Of a stretch of 64,000 bases of DNA, positions 1 through 11,097 are shown in pieces. Position numbers and translations under genes: made by a program. Below the pieces are notes generated by a model. The model searched no databases. It saw only the letters and a program-made list of their open reading frames with translations, and was not told the DNA's origin. This stretch comes from Moniliella sp. 'wahieum' (taxonomy: Eukaryota; Basidiomycota; Moniliellomycetes; Moniliellales; Moniliellaceae): contig RSEE01000106.1 in the NCBI GenBank assembly GCA_003971905.1, positions 1 through 64,000 of the forward strand, read 5' to 3'. Position 1 is the stretch's first letter; the number at the start of each line of letters is the position of its first letter.

Positions 1-8
1 GCAGGTAG

Positions 9-804
9 CTAGCCAGCAAGGTGGCTGGTGGGACGGGAGACGAAGCAGGGGACGAGGGTGGTTGTGCGCCGGTGGCGACAGGGGGGTGGCAAGACGGGCG
101 TGGTAGTCGGTGCAGCCATCAACGGCACGGCTGAAGCAAGCGGCGAAGAAGGGGGAAAGTACGTCCCGGCCGACGTCCCTTCGTACATATGCGGTCCTAC
201 GGGAGCCGAGCCTTCCACGGAGGCGTAATATGGCCACCCGGCACCGCCGTGCCATGCGGGCAACACCGACGGGTCCAAGTAGGGCGTCCATCGGAGGTAA
301 GCAGAGGCGGGCACTTGGTACGCTGCCGCTGCTGCTGCCGACGCAAGACCGGCATTGGCGGTACGCAGGGGGGGCAGCCTGAAGCGCGCCGAAGGAGTGG
401 CATCAGACGGGCCGCGGTAGGCGGCGGGGTCCGAGGTGGTGCTGGCGGCCTGTTGGGCGCGCAGGTGCGGCGGGAAGGGGGAGGTGCGATGGTGGGGGGC
501 AAACGGACGGAGTGAGGCGCGAGGGGGGGGGAAGGGGTTAGGCACAGGACGGCGTGGCAGACTGAGGTGGCACGTGCATCCCTCGCCTGGGGGCGCCGGC
601 GGGGAGGAGGTGGCAGAGGCAACAGTCTGTGCAGAAGACGAGTGCCGACGGCGTACGCGGTGGTCGCGGCAGTACTGGCACAGCTTGGGCGGCCGTCCTC
701 GCGGCCGGATCTCGACGAGCGTGGCTGCGTCCGAGTGGGAGCACTTGGCGCTGCGGTGGCCGTTGATGCATTTTGGCACGCATACTTTTTGCGTTGAGCA
801 TCAT
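9..804 (-). CDS. Copper-fist transcription factor (Ace1/Mac1/Cuf1-like), frame broken near N-terminus
   Basis: This is a probable copper-sensing nuclear transcription factor. Reading leftward from paired ATGs at 804/801, the first ~50 residues match a copper-fist: a KKYAC-type start, CINGHR, KCSH, then RGRPPKLCQYC, the Cys/His ligands plus the (R/K)GRP minor-groove motif. The start is chosen because the copper fist normally lies at the extreme N-terminus. The rest is Pro/Ser/Ala-rich and contains no clear Cys-rich activation cluster. The frame is interrupted twice inside the copper fist, each time at a run of A (about 785 and 774) where one more A would restore the family pattern. An in-frame stop occurs at 9, but given the frame breaks the true C-terminus may lie beyond the left edge. 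Copper fists regulate copper uptake or metallothionein genes; which applies here cannot be told. Confidence 0.82.
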
Positions 805-2133
805 TCTGCCCGCAAACGCCACCGGCAGGGGGGAGGGGGCGGGGGCTGTGGGATGGATGTGTGGCTCGAGCGCAACAGCCGAGGAGAGGGGGGGGGGGGG
901 GGAGAGAGGGCAGTATTCCGCAGAGCGACAGAGATCGACGGTGGGGGCGGGGCAGACGGTGGCGAGGGTGATGAGGGTGAGGGTGCGGATGAGGGTGATG
1001 GCGAAGCTGATGGTGCTGGGGGAATGATAGGTCTGGGGGACAGGGGGGCCGGGAGGGCCACAGCTGTCTGAGTGGCGTAGGGCGGGAGGGGAGGGAAGGA
1101 GCGGAGGAAGGGCGTCTCGGCCGTCGCGCGTGGGCGGTTGTGCGCTCAGACCGGGTGGACATAGTCACCACGCGCGCGTGTTCCGCCCGCGGCTGATGGC
1201 GCAGCGCGCCTGCGATTCGCACGGCCACGCGGCCTGGCCGGCGGAGACGACGCCGGGCCGCTGCCTCCCACGGTTTCCGCTCTTGGGGACAAACAGTCGC
1301 CGACGCGTTTTTGCTGCCCGACAAGTGGGGTCACCCGCCTCCTCACATCGGCGGGCTCGCACCCTCTGGCACCAGTCCAGTGGCGCCTGTTGGAGAGACG
1401 CGTCCGAAGTGCTTCTCCACATATATACCCACCAGCCAGCCCTCTGCACATCAGCCTCGGCTATCGCAATCTCTTCCGCGCACATGTATGGACGATTCCG
1501 CCTGGCTCACATGCAGACGTTCGCGCTCTTCTGCCATTCTCGCATATATAAGCGAGTGGTAAGTGAGTAGAGAGTCACTTTCGAGATCCGTCTTGACGTC
1601 TCCCCACACATGCTTTCCCTCAATTCAAAAAGGAGATCTCCTCCTCTCATAGTAGGCGAACGAGGTATACCTTGCTCTGGGCGGTTATATAGTCTCCCAC
1701 CCCAAGAACCACAAACGACTGTACTAGCTGGTGACATACGGATGGCGGTAGTGGGGCGAGAGAAGAGGAACGAGAGATGGAGAGGGTTTCTTCACAGGAA
1801 GGACGAAGTGTCGCATATTTTTTTCAAAGAGAGATGGCACAGAGGGCGGTGACGACCCGCGAAGAGATATCTGCAAAACCCACAACAATCATCGTTTCTC
1901 CGCTCACGCTCCTCCAAAATCCAAAACACAATACGTTGTTTTCGACTCGGTTTCTCGTGTCGTTTCTCACCTCAGGTTCACTTGCCCTTGACCCTCATCT
2001 CGTCTCTGCCTCGTCCCTCTCGGGCTTGGTCCCCTTTCTTCCCTTTGACTCGTTTCCCCTTTTCCACTGTATAGACCTCTTGGTCTTCCCTTGTTCCCTT
2101 CTCTTCTATAAAACCTGCCTGTTCTTAGAGCCA
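805..2133. other. Stretch upstream of the copper-fist gene with no supported gene
   Basis: The first part is G-rich on the + strand, including a run of 15 G at 888-902, and overlaps only low-complexity shadow ORFs. From about 1400 it becomes AT-richer, with several TATATA-like tracts (for example near 1420 and 1545) and a CTATAAA box near 2106. It probably holds the promoter and 5' UTR of the leftward copper-fist gene. I see no protein-like reading frame. Confidence 0.4.
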
Positions 2134-2880
2134 ATGGTGATGGCCCAAGCCGCCGACCATAATGTGACGGGCAGGGAAGGTCTCCGCCTGGAAAGCCAGC
2201 CACCCCGTCACAGTCTGTCGATATAACCATGTCCATGGAAGCTGACGATGATCTAAACGGGGGCGTGACAGGGTACTATTATGGAAATGATGGGGGCAAC
2301 AAACTGAGGGTTGATTATATAGCAAGTCGCGAGCTTCGTCGAACACATTGAAGGGGGGGGGATCTCTCTGCACCAAACAGATCCACAGGTCATGAAGCCA
2401 GGTGCGGCCCGTATACCGCATCCCCGGCCACAGACGTGATCGGGTCCAAGGCTTGATTGATGTATCGACCCGGTCAATTGCTCGCAAGAAAGGGGTAGCG
2501 CTGAGCAGGTTAAACGCAGCGCAGCAGACATCGTGGCGAACGTGTCGGAGCGAAGTGGAACGGCTGCGGCAGCTGCAGCTTTGATAGGTCCCGGGCAAGA
2601 GGGTTGTCTGGAAGGAAAGCTTGGATGGGTTTACTCCCCCTCCGACTCGGAGTGTTATTGTGGTGTGGTCAAGACGCCAGTGACGCTGGCGACGCCAGCA
2701 ACAGGCGCGCTCGTGCTCGTGGGGCATTGATGGGACCGGTGCGCCATTCGGCGCGGATCCAGGCTTCACTACCCTGATCAGGGCCATCATCGCTCATCCC
2801 CAACTTCAGTTCCCTTGCCATGACCGCCCACAGGCTGTTAGACTATATAATCCTGAAGCTGCTCCTATCCCGGCTCTCGA
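2134..2880 (+). other. Possible broken coding region of unknown function
   Basis: A TATAAA box near 2106 is followed by ATG at 2134 and by stretches on the + strand with protein-like composition: an acidic, Tyr/Gly-rich piece from the ATG at 2229 (GYYYGNDGG), a piece around 2580-2725 (GWVYSPSDSECYCG, ALVLVGH) and a continuation in another frame to about 2880 (DGTGAPFGADPG). The pieces join only if several single-base frame breaks are assumed, as in the firm genes nearby. No family is recognised, and an overlapping 221-codon ORF on the minus strand (2125-2790) competes. It could be non-coding. Confidence 0.22.
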
Positions 2881-4254
2881 AGAGTAGAGGTTATGCGCGG
2901 CGTCAGATCCCTGTGGCCAAAACGCGAGAGAGGTCTCGTCATTATGGGTTGGAGTTTCCTTTTTCCCGATCTTTTCTCTCGAGGGCAACAACCTATCGCA
3001 TCATTGAGCTGTATCAAGGGGGGGGGGGCTTCTGTGGCCGAGGAGACCACCGAGCAGATGATGCGTCCGGGTTAATTAATGATTTACGAGATCAATAATA
3101 CCTGTGATGGGGGCGATGTCACAGATGTGCAAGTATCGCTCCGACACGCGCTGTTACCCTCCATGTATAGTGTGTGCGCCTTGTAAGACTGGATGAGAAC
3201 CGGGAACCCAAGAAGTTGGGCAATGGAATAATTTAATTGAAGATGAAGATGGTCTCGAGGTCTGATATGCGCTTCTCATGCACGCACCACACCGGGAGGA
3301 GATAGGGTACCAAAAGAGGGAATGGCGATAAGACCACAAGGTACCTAGTAGAGCTATACGTACGGGACCTTAGAGGGCCAACATGTACCGTTAGTCCGTG
3401 GTGATGGGCCAGTGAAGTGCTTTCCCTCCGCCCACACGTCTCTTATCAGTTGTTCGCAAGTGGGATTGGTTTGTTCCAACGGTGCACTCACAGCACAGAC
3501 ATTTGCCTTCTTCCGGCACATTTGACTTGTATACTAAAGTCTCTATCTCTATCTTTTGGATGAGATCACAATGAGACCGAGATCTGAGATATGGATCTGA
3601 GATTGGAGACAAAGTCGGTGTGACTCTCTTTGGCTATATCCCACTTCCCGGTACTTACGCGTTCCGCGTGACGCGTGACATTGCACGAGCTCAAACGCGT
3701 CACGCCTTTATAACCATCCAGGAATGCATTCGCAGCTCCGACTACGCCGCGGCAGTCCATTGACTGTGGCGCGTTTTGCTGCATGGGGCGATATATTGTG
3801 TGGCCAGGGAGTGGGCCGGTTCACGCGGTCACTGATCACTGGTGCCATCCGGTCATTCTCCAATGCCCTGGGCCAGCAGGGGCCCGTGCTGAGCAGGAGG
3901 CTACCACGAGAGGTAGCGAGGGCGAAGAGTCTGCTGGGGAGGCCGGTAGTGGATGTGGATGTGGACGGTGGGCTGGGGAAGGGTGCGGAAGGGGTGGATG
4001 GGGCGATGAGGCGGAGGGTTGCTGCGTAGTTTGGGCTCGCAGCGCGCAGCAGCGGGTGACCGGTGAGGGCGCAGCGGCACAGCGGCCGAGTGCGGCGGAT
4101 GGGGTGCAGCCGTGAAAGAGACATGGCGATGCATGATGGCGATGCATGACCGTGGAAACGCAGCGACGGCTGTCTGAGACTCCGAGATGTCTCTGAGACT
4201 GGCTTCCAAAAAGCTGAATCAGAATAATCAGGCTGTCGGGTGGCGACGCTGGCC

Positions 4255-4274
4255 GTCACGCGTCACGCGTCACG
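4255..4274. repeat. Heptamer repeat (ACGCGTC)n
   Basis: Between two and three tandem copies of ACGCGTC. The hexamer ACGCGT is self-complementary, so both strands read alike. It is one of the heptamer arrays described under findings. Confidence 0.8.
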
Positions 4275-4386
4275 GTGAGGTCAACACTGTGACATGCACA
4301 TGTGACCAGGCGGCCAGTGGCAGTCACTTGAAGCATTGAAGCATTGGAGCTTGGAAGCTCGACTCACTTGGCTGGCTCGACGAGCC

Positions 4387-4416
4387 AGCTTCAAGCTTCA
4401 AGCTTCAAGCTTCAAG
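4387..4416. repeat. Heptamer repeat (AAGCTTC)n
   Basis: About four tandem copies of AAGCTTC, built on the palindrome AAGCTT with one spacer base. The same palindrome recurs at 35323-35367 and, with an 8-9 bp period, at 39454-39491. Confidence 0.85.
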
Positions 4417-5071
4417 TGACTCTGGTGACTCGGAAAGAGGTAGTGGCAAAGTCATGTCGTCACCGTCACCCACCTCAACACCCCTATCGACCATTCATCC
4501 CATCTGCTATCCGCCCCTCCCGCGTCCACGGCCCCTTGGCCCCAACACCGAAGGCCCGGCGACCGTGCTGCCTCCGACATCCCCCTTGGACGCGTCCAGT
4601 GGCCGGTGCGCCCCATTAAAGTACACTGCGCCCACTGCACCAGTGTTGGGGCTGCGGCACGGGGCCAGCCCGCCTCGCGCAGGGGCTGTCTGCCGATTTC
4701 ACACTCCTCCCACCGCCCCGCCCAGTGGCCCGTGCCTCCCCGACGCACTGCCCCTGCGCTGCCCCAGCGCTGCGCCGTACGCCGCCCGTCCCTGCCTGTC
4801 CCGTCCCCGCCCGCCCCCAAAACAGCCCAAACCCCCAAACCCCGAATAAGCCGCACTGCCTCCGAAGCGGCCCACGTCGAAATACGTCCCTCAGCCGGCT
4901 GACTCCCCTCGCCAACCCCCCGACGCTCTTCCGCCTCCACCGCCTCCGCCGTCTCCACCGCCCCCGCCGCTCCCCCGCCCTCCGCACCGCCTGCAAACGC
5001 TCTGGCCTGGGCGCGCCTCCGCCCCCTGCGCCTCCATCTTCGTCTCACCACGCCGCGTCCACCGACCGCCC

Positions 5072-6421
5072 GATGCTCGACCGCCTCGGCGCTGCCGCCG
5101 CCGCGACGCCGCTTGGCCTCACGGCGTGCTGGCTTGCGGCCGCCATCGGCATCTCCACCTACTGTGCGTCCTCCCCCCCTCTCCCCCTTGCGCGTGCGCC
5201 TCTCGATCTCCATGCTGACGTCGTGCGCCTCCGCCTGCCCCCGGCAGTCTCCACCATGTTTCCCGTGTTGGCCCCCATCCCCCGCACCTTGCAGCCCTGG
5301 CAGCCGGCCACGTGTCCCTGGCCGCGCTCCCTTCCCTGGTAGCAGCCGCCGTCTCGGACGAGCCGCTGGCACTGGCTCGCCTCCTGTTCGCAGCCTTGCT
5401 TTGGGGTTCATCTGTGGCAACATTGCTGTGCACTACTACCTTGTTGTCACGCAGCCCCGGGCGGGTCCTCTCTGGCCTCTGCTCCTCTGCCCCTCCCCCC
5501 GCTTGGGACCGGGAGTGACGCCTGGTGGCTGGCCAATCGCAAGCGGGCTGCCCGGCCTCGCCCCGTTCGCTGCGCGCTTGTCCCGGCCCGGTCGTGGTTC
5601 CCTCCAAGCAGATCTCTGCTCAAGGCGACGCAGACGACTGTGCGCAAGTGGACCCACCTTCGTCTCCGCCTCCTCCCCCCCTGTCACGAGCTAGCACTTC
5701 CAGTGCAGAAGTGCGACGCCCACCAGCCTCACTTTTCCTCCAGCTCCATCCTCCAGTCCCCGCAAACCCCTGACCCCATCCTTCCCCATCTGGCTTCCCG
5801 TCGCCGACGATCTAGTTCGCCAAAGGCGTTTCCCCTGTCGGAAGGCGACGTGCCCGACTCGGACCAAGCGCAGAGGCCCAGCCTCGACTGGATGCTACGT
5901 TTTGCTATGACCAGCCTACCTTGGCCGGCAGGGCAAGTCCCCTTGCGCCGAGCACCACTCCGCTCCCGCCCCCTCGTAGGAACTCGCAGGTTCTGATTGC
6001 CCCCACTGCACGGCCCGGTGCGATCCATCACATGCCCACCATGCCCGATCCTGGATCGATGACCACGTCCTACTCGATGGCCAGTGTGCCGAGTGCTCTC
6101 GATTCTCGGCCCATCAGTCCCGAGGAACCAATGCAACCGTCTATGCTCTTTGGTGGGCATCCGCGTGATCGGTCCTGGATGACATTGATTCGGACGACTT
6201 GTTTCCGCTTGCCAGATGTGCCCCAAGTGTCCCAAGATCCCTCTGTTTAAGGCGCTCGCCGCCTTGCCTCCCGAGCTGCGACTGATGGAACGCACCATCC
6301 GCAACCAGAATACCTTGCCCTCCCGGCGCATGTCCTCCTTCGACCCTTGGGAGTCCCATGAGAGAAACAGGGCACGGGGTAGAGGAAGAGGACGGGTCGG
6401 GCTGGGATTCGGACCAGGATT

Positions 6422-6455
<34 letters not shown>

Positions 6456-7294
6456 CTCAGACTCGGTCGTCGGGGGGGTAAGGATGAAACCGAGGACGAC
6501 ATTCGTGCATGGCTGGGAGAAGAACAAGCTTGGCAATTGGTCCCGCCTCCCAAGCCTGAGCGTACCCACCACTGTTCGGTATGCAACACGTGGTACTCAA
6601 GTACGACCACCACTGTCACTGGCTAAACCGGTGCATGAATGGGACTGGGCAACGAGCGGTCCTATGTTCTGCTTTGTGTTGGATTGCTCTAGCCAACGTG
6701 CTCATCAGCCTTACGGGTCTGCCGATCGTGCGTCTTGCGGTGTGACGCGTCGGTGGGCGAGTGGCCGTTCCGTGTGCCTCGGTTGTGCGTGCTGCTTACC
6801 TGGTTGCTCGCTGTGGGTCTGGCCATCGGAATGACCAGCATGGCCTCTGGCAACTGCGTCTGGTCGTGCGAGGCGAAACATGGGGGTGGAATCGCACGAC
6901 AATCAGTACTACACCCAACTTGCTCGGCTCCGACGGCAACGTTTCCAAAACGTGTACGATCTGGGACCCGCCCAAAACTTGCATCTGTTCTTGACACGGT
7001 CCAGGACGAACCCAGTGCGCTGACGTCACTCCCAACGCGGACTGCTTCTTCCCTCGCCCGCCATCCTCGACGGGCAGCGGTTCTTCCTTGGGACTGCACC
7101 TCCGTTCTCCTAGCTCCGACTCGGTCCCCGATCTTCCCCGGACCGACAGCGGCTGGAAAACTGGCTCGGATCTTTTGGCCCTGTCGCGTCCTCCGTACTC
7201 GGACGGATGGCATTGGGCCAAACGGCGCGGCCTGGGCGGACGCCACGCTGGTATTGAAGCCGGAAGAGCTGTCTGACGTGGATGAAGTCTACTA
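5072..7294 (+). CDS. DHHC-type protein S-palmitoyltransferase with split zinc domain
   Basis: This integral membrane enzyme transfers palmitate to cysteine thiols of target proteins at ER, Golgi or vacuole membranes. It starts MLDRLG, followed by a hydrophobic segment, an intron at 5164-5247 (GTGCGT...CAG), and a second hydrophobic segment near 5395-5450 (CGNIAVHYYLVV). The Cys-rich domain begins with CPKCPKI near 6216; about 100 residues later, after a DSD/ESD acidic run, it resumes with KPERTHHCSVCN and the catalytic DHHC (about 6540-6625), here DHHCHW instead of the usual DHHCPW. Two further membrane segments follow (about 6665-6725 and 6785-6835), then a tail with QYYTQLARLRRQR and YDLGPAQN, as in the post-TM4 region of the family. 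Several frame breaks are needed, for example one missing base after CNT in the core. It is convergent with RRP36. Confidence 0.85.
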
Positions 7295-8016
7295 GGCTGC
7301 CCTCCCCCCCCCCCCTCCCCCTCCCCCTCCCCCCTTCCCCCCGCTCCCACGCCCTACACCCGAACATTCACTAGCTCTCTCTTTTCATTTTGTATCATCT
7401 TCACTCGGTCGTTCTCGGCATTCCCTTTTTTCCTGCTTCACGACCCGTCGTCCCTCCTTTCGCATCCATCACCCCCCCCCCAACCTCTTGCCTTTTCTGC
7501 CCCTCCCCCTCCGTTCCCGACCCAATGGCCTACCCGGCGCTCATGCCATCTTTGTGCCACCGTTACCCGGTTCCGCACTGTGGAGCTCACCCCATCACTC
7601 TCTTCTCCCTCCTCCTGCCCTGGCCACGTATATTTTCGTCCTGACCTCCTCACGTTCCCGGCCCCAGTGGCGCCCCTCTCACTACATTATTCGATTCGCG
7701 ACTCGGCTTTCGTCCTGGACCTAGGCTTGATTGCTCTCCCCAACGCTCACCGAAGACGTGCCATTCCTGGTTGCGCCTCTTGTGCCATGCTCGTCCATCC
7801 TGGGATATCATCTCGCCTTGTATCTTTGTAGAGTCTACCGGACTCGCTCCTCTCTGTACCTTTCAATGATTACTTTTAGTACTTCGCATGTTGCGGCCGC
7901 AACGACTGTTTGGAATAGTATGCTTACGAGGTTGACAGTGGCAAGACGAGGTAGTTGGAGGGGCGGGGAAGGGGTATGAACGTGGAGATAGACGAGGGGG
8001 CTGATTTAGATTTAGA
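7295..8016. other. Convergent 3' region between the DHHC and RRP36 genes
   Basis: A pyrimidine tract (C/T-rich, about 7300-7345) follows the palmitoyltransferase stop. The rest is C/T-rich with no protein-like frame. It is expected to hold the 3' UTRs of the two facing genes; no terminator motif is clear. Confidence 0.45.
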
Positions 8017-9248
8017 TTAGGAGCGGTTCGGCTTGGTGCCGGCCCGGCGAGGGTCGGCCACAAAAGGTAAATTTTTGCGTTCTTTGGCAGCGTTGCGCTT
8101 GCGTTTGCGTTCGAGCGCTTTGCGTAGCTGTTTGCTGTTGCCCTCGCCCTGGGCGCCATCGGGACCTGCAGCGCCCGCGGCAGCCAAGCGCTCGTACCGT
8201 TTGCGTAGCAAGAGTTGTTTCTTGTCGCCCTTTTTCAAATAAAACGCCGCCTTGCCCTCGGCGAGACGTTGACGATTTTGTCGCGCTGCTCGGTTCGAGT
8301 TGGTCCATCTCGGATCGACGTTGTCGTTCGGCCGCGAGCGCCTGGGCGCGGTCCAGCTCGCGAGCCACCTGTTCCCGCTCATAGGCAAACGCTTCCTTTT
8401 GCGCCCCGTGCGCCGTACGCCTTTTGAACAGCGCGCTGTGCCGTGCCTTGAGCGACGCCAGTTCCGCCGCAAACACATCCTTCAAGAACCCATACTGGGC
8501 CTGGAACTCATGCTTCTTCGCTTGACCCGATAAGGCAGAGAACGCGGATCCCGCCGGTCCAGCTTCGGCACCTCCACCACCTGCCGCCGTCGCGAAACGG
8601 GCCGATTGAACTTTGCTCTGTCGGCGCATTCTGTCCCGCCTCGCTTGCAAGTCCCGTCAGAGCGCCGTTTCTTTTCGTGGCCAGAACGCGAGGGAGCGGG
8701 CTCGGCCGCCTCAGCGTCCGAGTCAGACATCGAAGAGTCCGACTCGGCCATACGGTTCCCCTTGCTCTTCCCTTCCCCTTCCCTTTCCCTTCCCCGTGCC
8801 CGCACAGAGAGAGTCTGTTGTGCCTTGAGCAGGTCCCCAAAAGGGATAGCGGCCAAACCTGGCGGGGGAACGGTTAATTTCTGGCACGCCAACGAGAGAA
8901 GGGTCAACATACCTTGCTTCACCTCTTCTTCTTCATCTTCCTCGTCCTCCTCGCTCCCTGAGCGAACCTTACCCTTGTCCTTGCCTTGGCGTGCTCTTGC
9001 CCTGGCTACCGCGCGAGACGTGCGCGCGGGCGGGGCATGGTCGGAAGAATCGCTGTCGCTCTCGCCATCGTCGTCTGAATCGAGAAACTGGGCAAACGTG
9101 GGCGCAGGCTCGTGCTCGCTCTCGGACGCAGAGCCGGGGTGGGCGGCGAGGTCGAACTCCACGTCGGAGGCAGCGTCGGAGCAGCGTGGAGGAGGGGTGG
9201 AAGGCGGGCTCGGTCGGAAAAGTCGGACTGGAACTGGGGGCGGCGCAT
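8017..9248 (-). CDS. RRP36: rRNA processing protein RRP36
   Basis: RRP36 acts in the nucleolus with the small-subunit processome for early cleavage of pre-18S rRNA. After an acidic Ser/Asp/Glu-rich N-terminus (about 8740-9200) comes the family signature FNRPVSRRRQVVEVPKL then RRDPRF (about 8540-8620), a Lys/Arg/Glu helical stretch, and the C-terminal motif FYLKKGDKKQLLL followed by ALERKRKRNAAKERKN, ending in TKPNRS and TAA at 8017-8019. Length (~400 aa) exceeds yeast RRP36 because of the acidic N-terminus. The frame changes near 9160, 8550 and 8270. The ATG at 9248 is preferred because the frame at 9162 begins on GTG. No intron is evident. Confidence 0.88.
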
Positions 9249-10026
9249 GGCGGATGGATGGTGGAGCAGAGGGGAGCAGAGGGCGACGGGGGGGAGTTGT
9301 TTGTTCGGTGGTACTGCCTCAGGTGGGTTGGGGTTGGCCCCACTTTACCCCGTTTCTCCTCCCAACTGGGCGAAAAAAAATATACCGGCCGGGCGGAACC
9401 GTGGGCGGAAGGGCCGGCAGGCCGCAGCAGCAACGAGCAGCCGTCACGTGATATGTGACGTGCTCTGTTTCACGTTTCAATACACTGAGTAATGATGCCC
9501 GCCTAGATCCTCAGCAGGCCCCAGCCCCAGCACGCCAAAGCCCGTGCGCAGGACGATGCAGACCACCGCTCGATCGGGAGGCGGGGGCGGGGTGTGTGCT
9601 GCTCCTGTCCCATCGCAGCCAGGTGCGACTATGGAATAGGGCGAATCAGCGTCCTCTCATCCTCTGCCGTGTGTAACATGTAACTGAAGTGGGGCGGCCG
9701 GGGCGGGCCACCGACGTGGATGCGAGGAAGCTACGGAGGTATGGGTGGGCCGGGGGGAAGAAACGAAGTGAGGACAAAGCGAGGACAAAGCGGACGAGGA
9801 ACGGGCGCATGTGCAGGGGCCATGCAAGCGCCCCTGTGCCATCGTGCGTCCTGCCCTACGCACGATCCAAGGCCAGGGCGACTGGCCTGGCTAGGCGGCC
9901 AGCGACAGCTGGTAGACCAGGTAGGCGCACAGGTGCTGCGACGCATGGCATGGTTGTGCGCGTGGTGAGACGGGCAAACTGGGCACACACAAGTGAGAGG
10001 CATTTCAGTCAGTAAATGGTTCGTCC
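9249..10026. other. Region upstream of RRP36 and downstream of the AP-2 ear gene
   Basis: No gene supported. A CACGTG E-box sits at about 9445, flanked by GTGACGTG, in the promoter of the leftward RRP36 gene. The remaining ORFs are GC-rich shadows. The last ~100 bases probably hold the 3' end of the adaptin-ear gene. Confidence 0.4.
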
Positions 10027-11097
10027 CTAACGACCTAGCAGTCGCCTCGCACGGTACCAATCTGTAAGGAGTGCGTGGGATGGGGAGGGGGACGAAAGGG
10101 AGATGAAAGCAAGCGAAGCTGGCCAGCAGACTACGTACCCCGGATTGACGATCGAGTTCGAGACGCAACAGGCAGCCAACATTGCCCAACTGCGAGGTAT
10201 GCAGTACGCCAGCGCCCACCAAGTTGGCTGGGTTCTTGTCGATGCCAGGCAGCTGCGCAAAGCCTGCGCGGAGAGAGGATGCGTCGGGCACGCAAGAGTG
10301 CATTGCCGACCGCTTGGTCGTGCTCTCGTGCGGCAGCAGACTCGGTGGCCCGCGCTTGGGGATCGGCGGAGGCGAGGCTGGGTTGGGACAGGCAGAAGAC
10401 GGGGGCGCGGCAAGGGGGAAAATGTGCTGAGCTTCTCGTGGGTTGGCCGAACCAATTTGGTGCCAGCGAGCGAAAAAGTCCGATGCGCCAATGCGCCTGC
10501 TACCGGTTGGAGGAAGCGCGCAAGCGGAAGCGGAAGGGGCAAGACAAGGTGTACGCGTGCACTGGAAGAAGAAGGAGCGGGATGGGAAGGCTTGGCGGGA
10601 GGCTGGACAAACCGCACTTCGAGCACCAAGGGCGCCTGGGAGATCTGGCCACTGGGATAGGGGATCGCACACTCGACGCGAACCACATGGCCCAGTTGCG
10701 TATCTGGCGACAGGGCCAAGGGAATGTCGTCCATATCAGGGATGCTGGAGCGGATCGAGAGCGGTGGGGAGCTAGGCTTGCCGGCTGAGGAGGAAGCCGA
10801 GGCGTCGGCAAGGGTGCGAGTGCGGAGGGTGACGGAGAAGTCCTCCAAGGCAGCCGAGGTGTGTTTGTTGCCATAAAAACAGGGCCACGTCCCCCTGGGC
10901 GCGCTCCCCATTGCGAAACTCGGTTTTGAGCCCGATCTGGAGGATGTCCGACTCATACAAGACGCCCTCGCCTCGGTCGAGCAGCGCGGCAAAGCGCGGG
11001 GGGTCATGGCCAGCAACAGACGGCTCGGGGGCGTGGCGCTTGGGTCGAGAGCACTCTGCGCTGGGGCCGCTGGCGGAGGCACATTGGTCGCAGCCAT
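10027..11097 (-). CDS. AP-2 alpha-adaptin C-terminal appendage, without trunk
   Basis: The alpha-adaptin ear recruits accessory proteins to clathrin-coated pits. Seen here: YESDILQIGLKTEFR (about 10900-10960), FYGNK, a beta-sandwich with VVRVECAIPYP, then the platform subdomain with FLQPV, SDFFARWHQIG, NPANLVGAGVLHT and VGCLLRLEL (10150-10500). These follow alpha-adaptin ears in order. An intron lies at 10062-10138 (GTACGT...CAG). The ATG at 11097 opens a short Pro/Ala-rich hinge-like segment; the ~600-residue trunk normally preceding the hinge is absent upstream. Frame breaks occur near 10880 and 10500. The last residues after the intron are ambiguous (stops at 10035 and 10027 in different frames). 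It may be a real stand-alone ear or the 3' part of a rearranged or misassembled gene. Confidence 0.8.
   Translation of the reverse strand: MAATNVPPPAAPAQSALDPSATPPSRLLLAMTPRALPRCSTEARASCMSRTSSRSGSKPSFAMGSAPRGTWPCFYGNKHTSAALEDFSVTLRTRTLADASASSSAGKPSSPPLSIRSSIPDMDDIPLALSPDTQLGHVVRVECAIPYPSGQISQAPLVLEVRFVQPPAKPSHPAPSSSSARVHLVLPLPLPLARFLQPVAGALAHRTFSLAGTKLVRPTHEKLSTFSPLPRPRLLPVPTQPRLRRSPSAGHRVCCRTRARPSGRQCTLACPTHPLSAQALRSCLASTRTQPTWWALAYCIPRSWAMLAACCVSNSIVNPGYVVCWPASLAFISLSSPSPSHALLTDWYRARRLLGR

Larger units (their letters stand above)
2881..5071. other. Gene-poor stretch with heptamer repeats
   Basis: No gene can be supported. A run of 9 G lies near 3020. A leftward ORF at about 3708-4259 starts with a Ser/Arg-rich, presequence-like segment but has no recognisable continuation. 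Heptamer repeats of palindromic hexamers occur at 4255-4274 and 4387-4416. From about 4450 to 5071 the + strand is C-rich and probably forms the promoter and 5' UTR of the palmitoyltransferase gene. Confidence 0.4.

Noticed and set aside
4452-5423. 323-codon minus-strand ORF opposite the palmitoyltransferase 5' end
   Set aside because: Arg/Gly/Ala-rich composition of a GC-rich shadow frame, no motif, and the + strand carries a convincing membrane-protein start.
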